From: Saccharicrinis carchari
GTDB taxonomy: Bacteria; Bacteroidota; Bacteroidia; Bacteroidales; Marinilabiliaceae
Assembly: GCF_900182605.1 (NCBI RefSeq)
Contig: NZ_FXTB01000001.1
Span: forward strand, 930,001 to 994,000
Reading direction: 5' to 3'
DNA: 64,000 nt
The position numbers and the translations under genes are program-made. The notes below the pieces were generated by a model that saw nothing but the letters and a program-made list of their open reading frames with translations, made no database searches and was not told where the DNA came from. The number at the start of each line of letters is the position of its first letter. The stretch's first letter is position 1. Below are positions 8,376 through 16,923 of the stretch, one piece after another.

Positions 8376-9884
8376 CTACTCTTGCCTAAAAAATACGCTT
8401 ACCGACTCCTGATTGGTTTTGCTCACCCCTGTTACCATGTAATAATATTTATCGGGATGGGTAAACCGGTTTATTTCGCCAATAATACTATTTTGTCCCG
8501 TCACCCGTACAATGTTTTCTGCATTTTCGATACTGGCCGGTTTTCCTTTTCTGAATTTATACAGCACAAAATACTTGTTGTTTTTACCAGCTTCCCATTG
8601 CAAATGTATTTTACCCTTCTCCACGTTCATCCTAGCATTGGTGGGTGCTTCTGCTACAACCTGCTCAATACGCAAATTTACAGGAGGTAAAGCCTCGTAC
8701 TTGTACACTTTTTTGGTCATTCTCTCCTTCAACTTCAAAGGATTATGCCTCATGGATTTGGCACTAAAATACATGCTGCCTCCAATATTAGGAATGGTTC
8801 TGTTGAGTTTAATTTGTTTTTCTATTTGCTTTGGCGATCGCCAGGCTCTTACTTTTGATTTTTTATTCAGCTTGTAAAATGCCTGACCGGTATAAACCAG
8901 GCAACCGTAGGCATTCTTACTCCACCAATCGGCTATGATGGCATAATCAGCCACTTCCATGCCAATGTGCCAATAAATCTGAGGGGTCACATAATCAATC
9001 CAGCCTTCTTTTTGCCATTTTAATATATCGGCATACAAATCGTCGTAATTGGTTTGCCCGGCTCTTGTTGCCGAACCACTGGGATCGATATGTTGATTAC
9101 GCCAAACACCGAAAGGTGATATTCCAAACTCTACATGAGGATTAATGGATTTAATGGTATCGTTTAGCTGTTTTATAATCAGGTTTACATTGTCTCTGCG
9201 CCAGTCCTCTTTTTTATCGGGTGTAAAACCTCTGGGATGCATCTCAAAAGCAGCCTGGTCGGGAAACTCTTTATTGGCAATACGATAAGGATAAAAATAA
9301 TCGTCGAAGTGAATCGCGTCTACATCATATCGCCGGACAATATCAGCTACCACTTTTGCCACATGATTTCGCGTTTCGGGTAGTCCCGGGTTAAAATAAG
9401 CTGTTTTCCCATACTTTACAAACCACTCCGGATGCTGCCTGATGGGATGATTTTCGGAAACGGAACTCCGCAGGGTATCGGCCACGGCACGATAAGGGTT
9501 GAGCCACACATGGAGATCCAGACCACGCTTTTTGCATTGCTCTGCCGTAAATTGAAGCGGATCGTAAAGCGGATCGGGCGCTGTGCCCTGCACCCCGGTG
9601 AGCCATTGCGACCAAGGCTCTAAGGAGGAATAATATAAGGCATCCGTAGCGGGACGTATCTGAAAGATAACAGTATTCATTCTGTATTCTTTGGCCAGAT
9701 CGAGCAATTCTTCCATCTCCTGCTTTTGCAAATCAACAGTTAGACCCGCTTTTGAAGGCCAGTCGATATTGGCCACTGATGCGATCCAAACCGCCCGCAT
9801 CTCCCTTTTAGGATAGTCTTTGCCGAAGATATTGATTCCGAAAAACAAGCAGATACTCAGGATGATGTGTATTTTATTTTTCAT
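8376..9884 (-). CDS. GHL10-family glycan hydrolase, DigH-like
   Basis: A 502-residue secreted protein: Sec signal (residues 1-21), then a GHL10 (former DUF187) TIM-barrel with REMRAVWIASVANIDWPSK at the start, VWLNPYR, HFDDYFYP, GISPFGVWRN and YVTPQIYWHI, and a C-terminal beta-rich module (about 420-500) resembling a fibronectin type III fold. E. coli DigH, a family member, hydrolyses peptide-free (denuded) peptidoglycan strands. In this cluster of amidase, SpoIID-like and NamZ proteins the same substrate is likely. HFDDYF and the NPYR asparagine are probable active-site elements by family analogy. About 265 bp separates it from the DUF5009 gene downstream. Confidence 0.85.
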   Translation of the reverse strand: MKNKIHIILSICLFFGINIFGKDYPKREMRAVWIASVANIDWPSKAGLTVDLQKQEMEELLDLAKEYRMNTVIFQIRPATDALYYSSLEPWSQWLTGVQGTAPDPLYDPLQFTAEQCKKRGLDLHVWLNPYRAVADTLRSSVSENHPIRQHPEWFVKYGKTAYFNPGLPETRNHVAKVVADIVRRYDVDAIHFDDYFYPYRIANKEFPDQAAFEMHPRGFTPDKKEDWRRDNVNLIIKQLNDTIKSINPHVEFGISPFGVWRNQHIDPSGSATRAGQTNYDDLYADILKWQKEGWIDYVTPQIYWHIGMEVADYAIIADWWSKNAYGCLVYTGQAFYKLNKKSKVRAWRSPKQIEKQIKLNRTIPNIGGSMYFSAKSMRHNPLKLKERMTKKVYKYEALPPVNLRIEQVVAEAPTNARMNVEKGKIHLQWEAGKNNKYFVLYKFRKGKPASIENAENIVRVTGQNSIIGEINRFTHPDKYYYMVTGVSKTNQESVSVFFRQE

Positions 9885-10509
9885 TATTTGAAGATATGGA
9901 TTACAGATTACAAGATTATGTATTAAGTATTGGAAATAAAAATTTAACCACTAAATCACTAAGTTTACCGCTGCGGCAAAAGCCTCCGTCATTTAGCGGA
10001 GGCGGCTCTGCTGGGAAGGGGTACGGCCGAATTATTAGAGTAATCAATCACTTGAAACATTTTTACTTATTTAGTCCTCTCCACCCTCCTAAAGCCGGAG
10101 TGGCTGCTACTTTCTTGTCTTGAAACAAGAAAGTAAGCAAAGTAATTGAAGGCTGCCCGAAAAATATCATCTGTCTCTTTACGCTACCTAAGTGCGGCCG
10201 GGTGATCTCCGAACGTGTTCGGAGCTTCCCGGTCTTACTAAGGCAGCGCCTTGAGCCCAATAATATTTATCAGGAGGCCAGTCCCGTCCACATCAAACAA
10301 CTCTATATTCAAAAAAACAACAAAAAACTGCAATTAATTATCGTTAACATAGCCTCCCGAGGAGGAGCTCGGGACAGGTAGTGCCGAGCTTTCGTTAGTT
10401 GTCACCTAAGCACCTAAGAACACAGTGAAACACTAGTTATTTCAATATTTTTCAATCGCATTTCTAAATATTCATTAGTGTACTCCGCGCCTTTTTGATT
10501 CAGTTTTTT
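9885..10509. other. 625-bp gene-free stretch with structured repeat-like sequence
   Basis: No convincing gene. It holds a perfect 11-bp stem-loop (TACTTTCTTGT / ACAAGAAAGTA, 10108-10135) and a second hairpin (CTCCGAAC / GTTCGGAG at 10207-10224, with a CCGGG/CCCGG outer stem). The frames that read through here overlap both hairpins and lack protein-like composition. It resembles scattered Bacteroidota intergenic repeats. Confidence 0.6.
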
Positions 10510-12351
10510 TTATTCCTCTGCTTTTTTTATCCCAAAGGTAGGATCTATTTTTAGGAATTTGATAACCACAAAACTAGGTATGGTACATATCATCACCCAG
10601 ATAAAGAAATTTTGATAACCGATAATTTCTTGCAGCCAGCCCGATACCATTCCGGGAATCATCATACCCAAGGCCATAAAACCGGTACAGATGGCGTAAT
10701 GTGCTGTTTTGCTTTTTCCCTGCGAAAAATAAATCAAGTAGAGCATAAAAGCCGTAAAGCCAAAGCCATAACCAAACTGCTCCACCGCCACGCTGGATGC
10801 TATCAACCACATACTCTCGGGCATATAAAAGGATAGATATACATAAGTAAGATTAGGAAGGTTAATAGCCAATGTCATCCAGAAAATCCAATATTTAAGT
10901 CCCTGACGCGAGGCTACCCAACCACCCAGGATACCGCCGAGCGTTAAAAAGAGGATGCCTATGGTACCATAAATCAGTCCCACATCGCCCGTGGTTAAAC
11001 CCAGGCCACCAATTTCTTTGGCATCTAACAAAAAGGGAGATGCTAATTTTACGAGCTGGCTCTCGCCCAGGCGGAAAACCAGTATAAAAAGCATGGCCAT
11101 ACCAATATTATCTTTTTTAAAGAACGACACAAAGGTTTGTCCAAACTCTTTAAACATGCTGCTTCCTTGCGATACAGGCCTATCGCCCGCCGGCTTTGGC
11201 AAAATAAAACGATGGTAAATTAAAAAAGTAACAAACAAACCGGCCAGCACAAAAAAAGTGACCGACCACGCCAGTGGAATATTTCCCGACAAGCCTCTGA
11301 AGCTTGTGGACACCACTCCTTGCTGTTTAGGATCGACCTGAATGAGCACCTGGGCATTTTTATTCCAATTATCCGCTGTAAAAGTCAGGCGCTGCCCTTC
11401 TATCAGCGATAAATCTTTGGCTCCTTTGTTACGATCCATGTTAAGCACCACCGTTTCTCCCTCCCCGGGCGAGGTGGAAAGGCGAATTCCGATTACGGCA
11501 ATATTACCTTGTGCATCGGCCTGATTCACTACCTTATCGGCCTTACCAAATTTCTCTTTCAAGGTCTTCTTTAAGGGATCGGCCACCTGTCGTGCCCACC
11601 ACGAATCGTCCTTGGCCAGTGTGGCCTCCTGCTGAACAAAACCATTGTTGAGATTATGCGCTTTTGCCCATGCTTTTATTTCATCGGCCCTGGTCTTATT
11701 TATATTATTCGTTCCTAAGGCAACTTGGTCGGTATCTATCACAAAACTCATTTCTCCGTTTTGCGCCGAACCATAGTCGATATCCGTAGGTACAAGCCAT
11801 TCTGTTTTATGGCTTTGCGTTGTAACCGTAAAATCCACCGGTTCTAAACCTGACGAAGACTCGATAAAACCAGCCAGAATAATGAGCAAGCCTTGTCCGG
11901 TTATCATCGAAATACGATAGAACGTACTGCGAATACCAATAAAATAGGCTTGTTTATGTTCGTTGAGCCCTAACATGTAAAACCCGTCGGCAGCAATATC
12001 GTGTGTAGCAGAACTAAAGGCCAGCAACCAAAGAAAGGCCAAGGTAAATTTAAAAAAGTTGGGTACGGGGATAGTTAATGCCACACCAGCCAAGCCGGCA
12101 CCTATGAGTAATTGCATAATAATGATCCACCACCGCTTTGTTTTAAGCAAATCGACCACCGGACTCCATAAAGGTTTTATAACCCAAGGCAGATATAACC
12201 AACTGGTGTAAAGAGCTATATCCGTATTAGATACACCCAAACGTTTGTACATGATTACCGAAACAGTCATCACTACCACGTAGGGTATGCCTTGGGCAAA
12301 ATAAAGGGTGGGCACCCAAGCCCAGGGCGATGTAGATTTTAGTTTGTTCAT
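10510..12351 (-). CDS. ampG: AmpG-like MFS muropeptide permease with periplasmic insertion
   Basis: A 613-residue major facilitator. The N-terminus (WVPTLYFAQGIPYVVV) and the SATHDIAADGFYM segment near 114-126 are typical of AmpG, which imports GlcNAc-anhydroMurNAc (peptides) across the inner membrane. Hydrophobic segments 1-5 occupy residues 10-162; residues about 165-356 are hydrophilic and interrupt the bundle before segment 6 (AWSVTFFVLAGLFVTFLIY, 361-379). Ordinary AmpG has no such domain here. With the N-terminus inside, the loop is periplasmic. Its end (GQRLTFTADNWNKNAQVLIQV, near 319-339) resembles Ig/Calx-beta-type beta-sandwich repeats. Flanked by the DigH-like and SpoIID-like genes, uptake of murein sugars or muropeptides is the likely job; exact substrate unknown. 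Confidence 0.85.
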   Translation of the reverse strand: MNKLKSTSPWAWVPTLYFAQGIPYVVVMTVSVIMYKRLGVSNTDIALYTSWLYLPWVIKPLWSPVVDLLKTKRWWIIIMQLLIGAGLAGVALTIPVPNFFKFTLAFLWLLAFSSATHDIAADGFYMLGLNEHKQAYFIGIRSTFYRISMITGQGLLIILAGFIESSSGLEPVDFTVTTQSHKTEWLVPTDIDYGSAQNGEMSFVIDTDQVALGTNNINKTRADEIKAWAKAHNLNNGFVQQEATLAKDDSWWARQVADPLKKTLKEKFGKADKVVNQADAQGNIAVIGIRLSTSPGEGETVVLNMDRNKGAKDLSLIEGQRLTFTADNWNKNAQVLIQVDPKQQGVVSTSFRGLSGNIPLAWSVTFFVLAGLFVTFLIYHRFILPKPAGDRPVSQGSSMFKEFGQTFVSFFKKDNIGMAMLFILVFRLGESQLVKLASPFLLDAKEIGGLGLTTGDVGLIYGTIGILFLTLGGILGGWVASRQGLKYWIFWMTLAINLPNLTYVYLSFYMPESMWLIASSVAVEQFGYGFGFTAFMLYLIYFSQGKSKTAHYAICTGFMALGMMIPGMVSGWLQEIIGYQNFFIWVMICTIPSFVVIKFLKIDPTFGIKKAEE

Positions 12352-12484
12352 ATTTTTTATAGCTAACAGCTTTTTATTGTTTTTAACTTTTATCTAACTG
12401 CCAACAGTTAGGATATTGGAAATGCCGTTTTTTGCGGCTAAAGTACTGATTACTGAATAACCCCCATCCCCGCGCCTTTGGCAC

Positions 12485-12527
12485 GGTACTTCCCCCTCCC
12501 CCCGAAAATGGGAGAGGGAAGAGCCGT
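12485..12527. repeat. Short hairpin repeat, copy 1 (GTACTTCCCC type)
   Basis: GTACTTCCCC opens a stem that closes with GGGAAGAGCC; the outer part matches a second copy in the region near 44223 while the inner stem differs but is still paired. It lies between the SpoIID-like and AmpG-like genes. The flanking hairpin CTAACTG/CAGTTAG is at 12394-12411. Confidence 0.5.
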
Positions 12528-12575
12528 CTCTGTGTAATAAGGATTTACCGATTACTGTTCACTGAGAACTGATCG

Positions 12576-13907
12576 CTAATACCTTTTTTTCAACTCCGCG
12601 CCTCTAAAATAGTGCATTAAAATGGCATTATAAGCAAACCCTTTGGCTCCCATTACAGCCGCTCCTATTTGGCACAGCCCAACGCCATGCCCCCACCCGG
12701 CTCCTTTAAGCACAAACTTTATCCGGCCCTTAAGCTCCTCTTTTTGCACAATAAAAGCAGCGCTGTACAAATGCGATTTGGACAATGCTTTTCTTATTTC
12801 CAGCTCCTTACCAATGGTTAAAGTTTTTTTATGGCCCACAATCTGTAGTTTAATTAAACGTCCTGAGTCGCCTCTTTCCACAGGTATTAAATCTTGTATC
12901 AAACCAAAATCAATCCCTGTTCTTTCTTTTATTAGTTCGCTTATTTCACTTTGCGTATAAACCACTGTCCAACGGTAAAAGTCATTGGTTTCCTGATCGT
13001 AATCGTTAAGTACCTGACTCAGCACTTCTTTGTCGGCGGTATTACAATACGCTTCAGGTTGTCCCAGCATCCAATTTTTGGCGGCTTCTTCGTTTTTTAA
13101 GTTGAGACTGAAGCCCGCGGGATTTTTATCGTTATCGGTAAAAGTCTGCAAATAAGGATGGTTAATGGGTTCCCACACATGCTCAAAGCGTTCCACTACT
13201 CCACCGCAACATTTTGAAAAGCGCGTGTCGCAGATGGCCTTTTCAAACATAAGTACTTCGCCCCAAGTGGCTTTAACCGCCTCCACCACTGCTTTGGTTG
13301 ATGAGCGGGTTATACCCTGGTAACGCTGGCAATGATCATCGGCACACACATCAAAATTGATATGATCCTCTCTATCGTACCACTTTATAAACTCGCTGTC
13401 CGATTCATGCACAGTTTGATAAGTCTGCTTTTTTTGTTGCAATGATTTGTTTTTTTGTATTTGCGCCAGTAACCAGCTTCGCGAAATAACCGCATGTGCT
13501 TTTAGTAGTTCCAAGGAGGAGGTGGCACTCATTTCGGAGGAAATAACGCTGATAAGATAATCCTCTACCGACAGCATGTTGATGGCAGTAATTTTCTTAT
13601 CCTCAACAAGCAGCTTTAATCCACCTTTAAACGACTGATCCTCATCGCGCTCCCAATGAAAGTTGATACCTATGGTTACAGCATGTAAAGTAAAAAAATC
13701 ACTGTCGGGATGCACAGGACTCAACGTCACGTCCGTAGGAAAAGCCAGCTCTTGCTTACCATTCGATAATTTTATATCGTGGCCTTCCATAACTGCCTTC
13801 CATTTTCCTGTTAAGATGGTGTCGCCTATTTTAAAATCGCCGCTAAGGGTAAACTGAATTTCAGGCCTAAACTGAATGCCTACGTGTATAAGTGGTATGT
13901 TATTCAT
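12576..13907 (-). CDS. SpoIID/LytB-domain protein without signal peptide
   Basis: A 443-residue protein with the SpoIID fold: YLISVISSEMSATSSLELLKAHAVISRSW near 118-145 includes Glu125, the position of the catalytic glutamate of SpoIID lytic transglycosylases, and the DVCADDHCQRYQG and SKCCGGVVE segments supply the usual Cys/His zinc-binding set. The C-terminus holds GAGWGHGVGLCQIGA. Clostridial and Bacillus SpoIID cut denuded glycan. The N-terminus (MNNIPLIHVGIQFRP) is a beta-strand start, not a signal peptide, and no upstream ATG offers one, so the product is predicted cytoplasmic unless exported by another route. This is odd for a murein lytic enzyme and suggests it may act on imported oligosaccharides. 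Confidence 0.85.
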   Translation of the reverse strand: MNNIPLIHVGIQFRPEIQFTLSGDFKIGDTILTGKWKAVMEGHDIKLSNGKQELAFPTDVTLSPVHPDSDFFTLHAVTIGINFHWERDEDQSFKGGLKLLVEDKKITAINMLSVEDYLISVISSEMSATSSLELLKAHAVISRSWLLAQIQKNKSLQQKKQTYQTVHESDSEFIKWYDREDHINFDVCADDHCQRYQGITRSSTKAVVEAVKATWGEVLMFEKAICDTRFSKCCGGVVERFEHVWEPINHPYLQTFTDNDKNPAGFSLNLKNEEAAKNWMLGQPEAYCNTADKEVLSQVLNDYDQETNDFYRWTVVYTQSEISELIKERTGIDFGLIQDLIPVERGDSGRLIKLQIVGHKKTLTIGKELEIRKALSKSHLYSAAFIVQKEELKGRIKFVLKGAGWGHGVGLCQIGAAVMGAKGFAYNAILMHYFRGAELKKRY

Positions 13908-14099
13908 TTTTTTTAGATTAGAGACTATGAGATAATAGACAAAAGACTATGGTTACTTATTACATAAAAACACATTGTTATTTTTTTGTCAACTATCCGA
14001 ATATTAATATTTTATAAAAGCATGGTTTATTCAACGCATTGTAATCTGTCACTTGTAAATAAATCTAATGTCTATTATCTTGTTATCTAACAATCTATC

Positions 14100-15047
14100 T
14101 TACACATGCAATATGGCTTTAATAGCCGATTCAGCATCCTCCTCACTCAGGCACACCTGATTTAATATGTTGGTAATATCGTTTGCTGTAATCTTTTCAA
14201 AATCCTCCTGCCGGGGGGTAATAAATACGCCCGCCATATCCACCGATGCCGGACTTAATAATATTTGCTCCCTCCCTTGGGCAAAATAACATGCCGGGCG
14301 ATGCAGAATGCGTGGAAAAATGTGTACTACCCATTCCTCGCCTTCAAAATAAGCCAATACATTCAGCATAGGCTCAATCTCTTGTATTTGTTTAGCATGC
14401 AGGTAGTTGTGCAACTTTTGAAATAAAATCGCAACCGACTCTTTATCCGAACCTTTTAAAGTAATTACTCCTCTGTTGTAGCCTTTCCAATTATACACTT
14501 TTACCTTATTCTCTTCACCTATGCGATGCGTATACTTGCCACTTTTAAAATCCGCTTCGATAGGCAAAAAATTCTTTATGCCTGCCTGAAAGTGAAAATG
14601 ATCTGGAGCCGAAGCACCACACTTAGGGCCGTTGTAAAACAGGGTAAACCTGTTCAACTCCCCGGCCAACGAAAGCATCGAAATAAAATAAGGGGCTATC
14701 AGCTGGTTGGTGTGCGCATTATGCGGAATGGTAAGATGCTGCGGAAAAATGGGAAAAGGATTGATGAGAATGGTATAATCATCACCAAAAGGAACACCTT
14801 GCTGTTGCGCAGGTCTGTTCTCGGCACACAAAAAGCAGGCTCGCTCCTGAATACTCTTTGCATCTACCTTAGCAGCTGACGAACGAATACGCTCCGGGTT
14901 AAATTGAACTTTGACCCTACTGCCTCCCGGCAATTCCACATCGCGGGTGACTACCTTTTGCAAGCCCTGGTAGTTACTTTTAGCCAAAGCCCAATCCTGC
15001 AGCTGGGTATGTATAAGTTGTTTGGTCTTTGTAGAAATAGTTGTCAT
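14100..15047 (-). CDS. DUF4922 protein, HIT/GalT-like nucleotidyl enzyme
   Basis: A 315-residue cytoplasmic protein of the DUF4922 family. ACFLCAENRP near 90-100 is a C-x2-C zinc-type motif and GASAPDHFHFQAG near 155-167 supplies the H-x-H-x-Q signature of the HIT/GalT/Ap4A phosphorylase superfamily, so a nucleotide-sugar or dinucleotide phosphoryl or nucleotidyl transfer is likely. The reaction is not known. It lies between the SpoIID-like and glycosyltransferase genes on the same strand; a role in activating a sugar that the glycosyltransferase uses would fit but is speculative. Confidence 0.75.
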   Translation of the reverse strand: MTTISTKTKQLIHTQLQDWALAKSNYQGLQKVVTRDVELPGGSRVKVQFNPERIRSSAAKVDAKSIQERACFLCAENRPAQQQGVPFGDDYTILINPFPIFPQHLTIPHNAHTNQLIAPYFISMLSLAGELNRFTLFYNGPKCGASAPDHFHFQAGIKNFLPIEADFKSGKYTHRIGEENKVKVYNWKGYNRGVITLKGSDKESVAILFQKLHNYLHAKQIQEIEPMLNVLAYFEGEEWVVHIFPRILHRPACYFAQGREQILLSPASVDMAGVFITPRQEDFEKITANDITNILNQVCLSEEDAESAIKAILHV

Positions 15048-15165
15048 TACGATTCTATATTTTTTTTCAAGACTCGGCTGATTTTATGATAATTCACCAG
15101 AAACTCTACATTTTTATACTGATTGATAATTTAGGGCTAAAGCCCGAAATGAAAACGATAAAATA

Positions 15166-15185
15166 CCCCGGGATAAATCCCGGGG
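15166..15185. repeat. Perfect small palindrome (CCCCGGGAT stem)
   Basis: CCCCGGGAT-AA-ATCCCGGGG, nine paired bases with a 2-nt loop, preceded at 15133-15145 by a GGGCTAAAGCCC-type hairpin. It is the same kind of element as the palindromes near 26536 and 26670. Confidence 0.6.
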
Positions 15186-15200
15186 CTAGTTAAGGTTGTT

Positions 15201-15327
15201 CTGCATAACAGATCTTTTTATAACTAGGCACGGCATTTGCTCCTCCGCTAGAGCCTCCACAGCGTAGCTATGGCGCTCGCGGAAAGATATGGCGGCACGT
15301 GGAATGCCGTGTAACATTAAGTTATGC
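15201..15327. repeat. MITE-like inverted-repeat element
   Basis: An outer pair GCATAAC (15203-15209) / GTTATGC (15321-15327) encloses a 9-bp inner pair CACGGCATT (15229-15237) / AATGCCGTG (15303-15311). The interior is GC-rich and not convincingly coding. It occupies the gap between the DUF4922 and glycosyltransferase genes. A non-autonomous transposon remnant or folded intergenic repeat would both fit; no flanking target duplication was identified. Confidence 0.5.
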
Positions 15328-15434
15328 GAATCAGTTTTAACCGAAACATAAAATTCAGAAATACTATTTTTGTAACTTCCCGAATTGTTCAATATGTTGC
15401 AAACCAGATTAAAGAATACCAATTGACACTCTTT

Positions 15435-16904
15435 TTACACTGGCTGTCCCTGAGCTACGTACTGCTTACGGGCTTTCAACTCGATGGTTCGGATTTTATC
15501 TTTATAAAAATTATGATTATTCATTTTAACTATATCTAAAGAGGCATCCGAATTATCGTCCCAGCGACGGCATAGGTACAGTGGATCATAAATGCGCCCT
15601 ATCTGGTATTTACGGCTGATATTGAGTCCCAGCGCATAATCCTCGCCATAACTTGTGTTAGGCACTTTTACATCGCGCAGTACAGGCGTATAAAATGCTC
15701 TGGGGGCACCCAGTCCGTTTATCCTTAAAGCATTGTTCCTTCCGTTATCGGGCGTCCACTCTTTATGGTCTATTAATCCAGGGGGTATCTCTTCCAGTTT
15801 AAAATTCACCATTTGATAGCTCCCCACCACCATGGCACAATTTTGCGCATAAAAAGCATCTACAATACGCTGTATCACCGTTTCGTCAATGTACAAGTCG
15901 TCGCTATCTAACTGAATTGAAAACTTACCGCAACGCTCATCAGCCACACCTGCATTCCAGCATCCGCCTATCCCTAAATCCTTACGCTCCGGCACAATGG
16001 TAACCAGTCGTTTATCATGTGCAAAGGATTGGATTATCTCGGCTGTTTTATCGGTGGAATGGTTATCCACGATAATCAGGTTAAAATCAAAATCTGTTTT
16101 TTGTTTTAATACCGATTCAATGGCATCGCCAATGGTTTTTTCGCGGTTGCGCACCGGGATAATCACTGAGGCTTCCACGGGATAATTTCCCTTACTGAAT
16201 TCTACCGGAGTAAATTTTGGTTCGAGATAGGCATCTATCGTTTTGAGGTGCGCGGTGCACACTTTTTCCATCTCTATTTGGCGATCACGATTGCGCGGAT
16301 CGACATAGTCGAATATTTTTTCGCCCGATTTACGGGTATCCAATTCCACTTCGGTATAAAGTAACTCGGGCAAGTGCATCAATTCATATTGTTGCGAAAC
16401 CTTTAATCGCAGCTCGTATAAAGCAGCAAAGTTATAATCCACCGCCATGGCACCTACAGCGGCCTTAACTGCCTGTGTGCTAAAAAACAACAAAGAGCCA
16501 AAATTAAAATCGTCGCGCAGGCTGCCCTCTTGATAGTCTAACAGCGGGTGGGCCGTCATTGTGCCATCTTTTTGTTCGTAATAATCGGCATACACCATGC
16601 CGGCAGCCGTATCCTCGCATGTGTTGCGCAAGCGCTCCAAGGCATATTGTCCCAGGTTAAGTTCCATGGTTTTGGTATAAAGCACCAAAAACTCACTATC
16701 CACATGGGCAATCAACTCCTTCCACGTAGCCGTAGCTTCTAATCCCGATTCGCTTACGAGCACCTCGGCACCGTCTAATACCACTTGTTCTTTGGCCACC
16801 ACAATAATTTTTGCGGTATCCTTTGATTCTTTAAAACCCTTTATGGTGGGCATTATCTCTTCCATACCCGAATATGGCAGAATACATGTTATTTTTTTGC
16901 TCAT
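15435..16904 (-). CDS. Family 2 glycosyltransferase (cytoplasmic)
   Basis: A 489-residue protein. Residues about 245-440 are a GT2 (GT-A fold) domain beginning ASVIIPVRNREKTI, with IIVDNHSTDKT, the metal-binding DSDD at 333-336 and GEDYAL near 425 as the likely base. The first 240 residues look like a second, degenerate GT-A-like domain (starting ITCILPYSG). No membrane segment or signal is present. It ends 19 bp upstream of nothing else and begins 20 bp after the amidase gene, so the two are almost certainly co-transcribed. A biosynthetic transferase inside a degradative locus is unexpected; acceptor and donor are unknown. Confidence 0.8.
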   Translation of the reverse strand: MSKKITCILPYSGMEEIMPTIKGFKESKDTAKIIVVAKEQVVLDGAEVLVSESGLEATATWKELIAHVDSEFLVLYTKTMELNLGQYALERLRNTCEDTAAGMVYADYYEQKDGTMTAHPLLDYQEGSLRDDFNFGSLLFFSTQAVKAAVGAMAVDYNFAALYELRLKVSQQYELMHLPELLYTEVELDTRKSGEKIFDYVDPRNRDRQIEMEKVCTAHLKTIDAYLEPKFTPVEFSKGNYPVEASVIIPVRNREKTIGDAIESVLKQKTDFDFNLIIVDNHSTDKTAEIIQSFAHDKRLVTIVPERKDLGIGGCWNAGVADERCGKFSIQLDSDDLYIDETVIQRIVDAFYAQNCAMVVGSYQMVNFKLEEIPPGLIDHKEWTPDNGRNNALRINGLGAPRAFYTPVLRDVKVPNTSYGEDYALGLNISRKYQIGRIYDPLYLCRRWDDNSDASLDIVKMNNHNFYKDKIRTIELKARKQYVAQGQPV

Positions 16905-16923
16905 TTGTTTTAGATTTTATGCG

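Noticed and set aside
10063-10260. A 65-codon minus-strand frame
   Set aside because: It reads through two hairpins in a repeat-like gap; no protein-like pattern.
12394-12411. CTAACTG/CAGTTAG hairpin upstream of the AmpG-like gene as a terminator
   Set aside because: No T-run on the strand that would need one; kept only as a minor hairpin.
15186-15422. A 78-codon minus-strand frame before the glycosyltransferase
   Set aside because: It spans the MITE-like element and its codons follow the inverted repeats.
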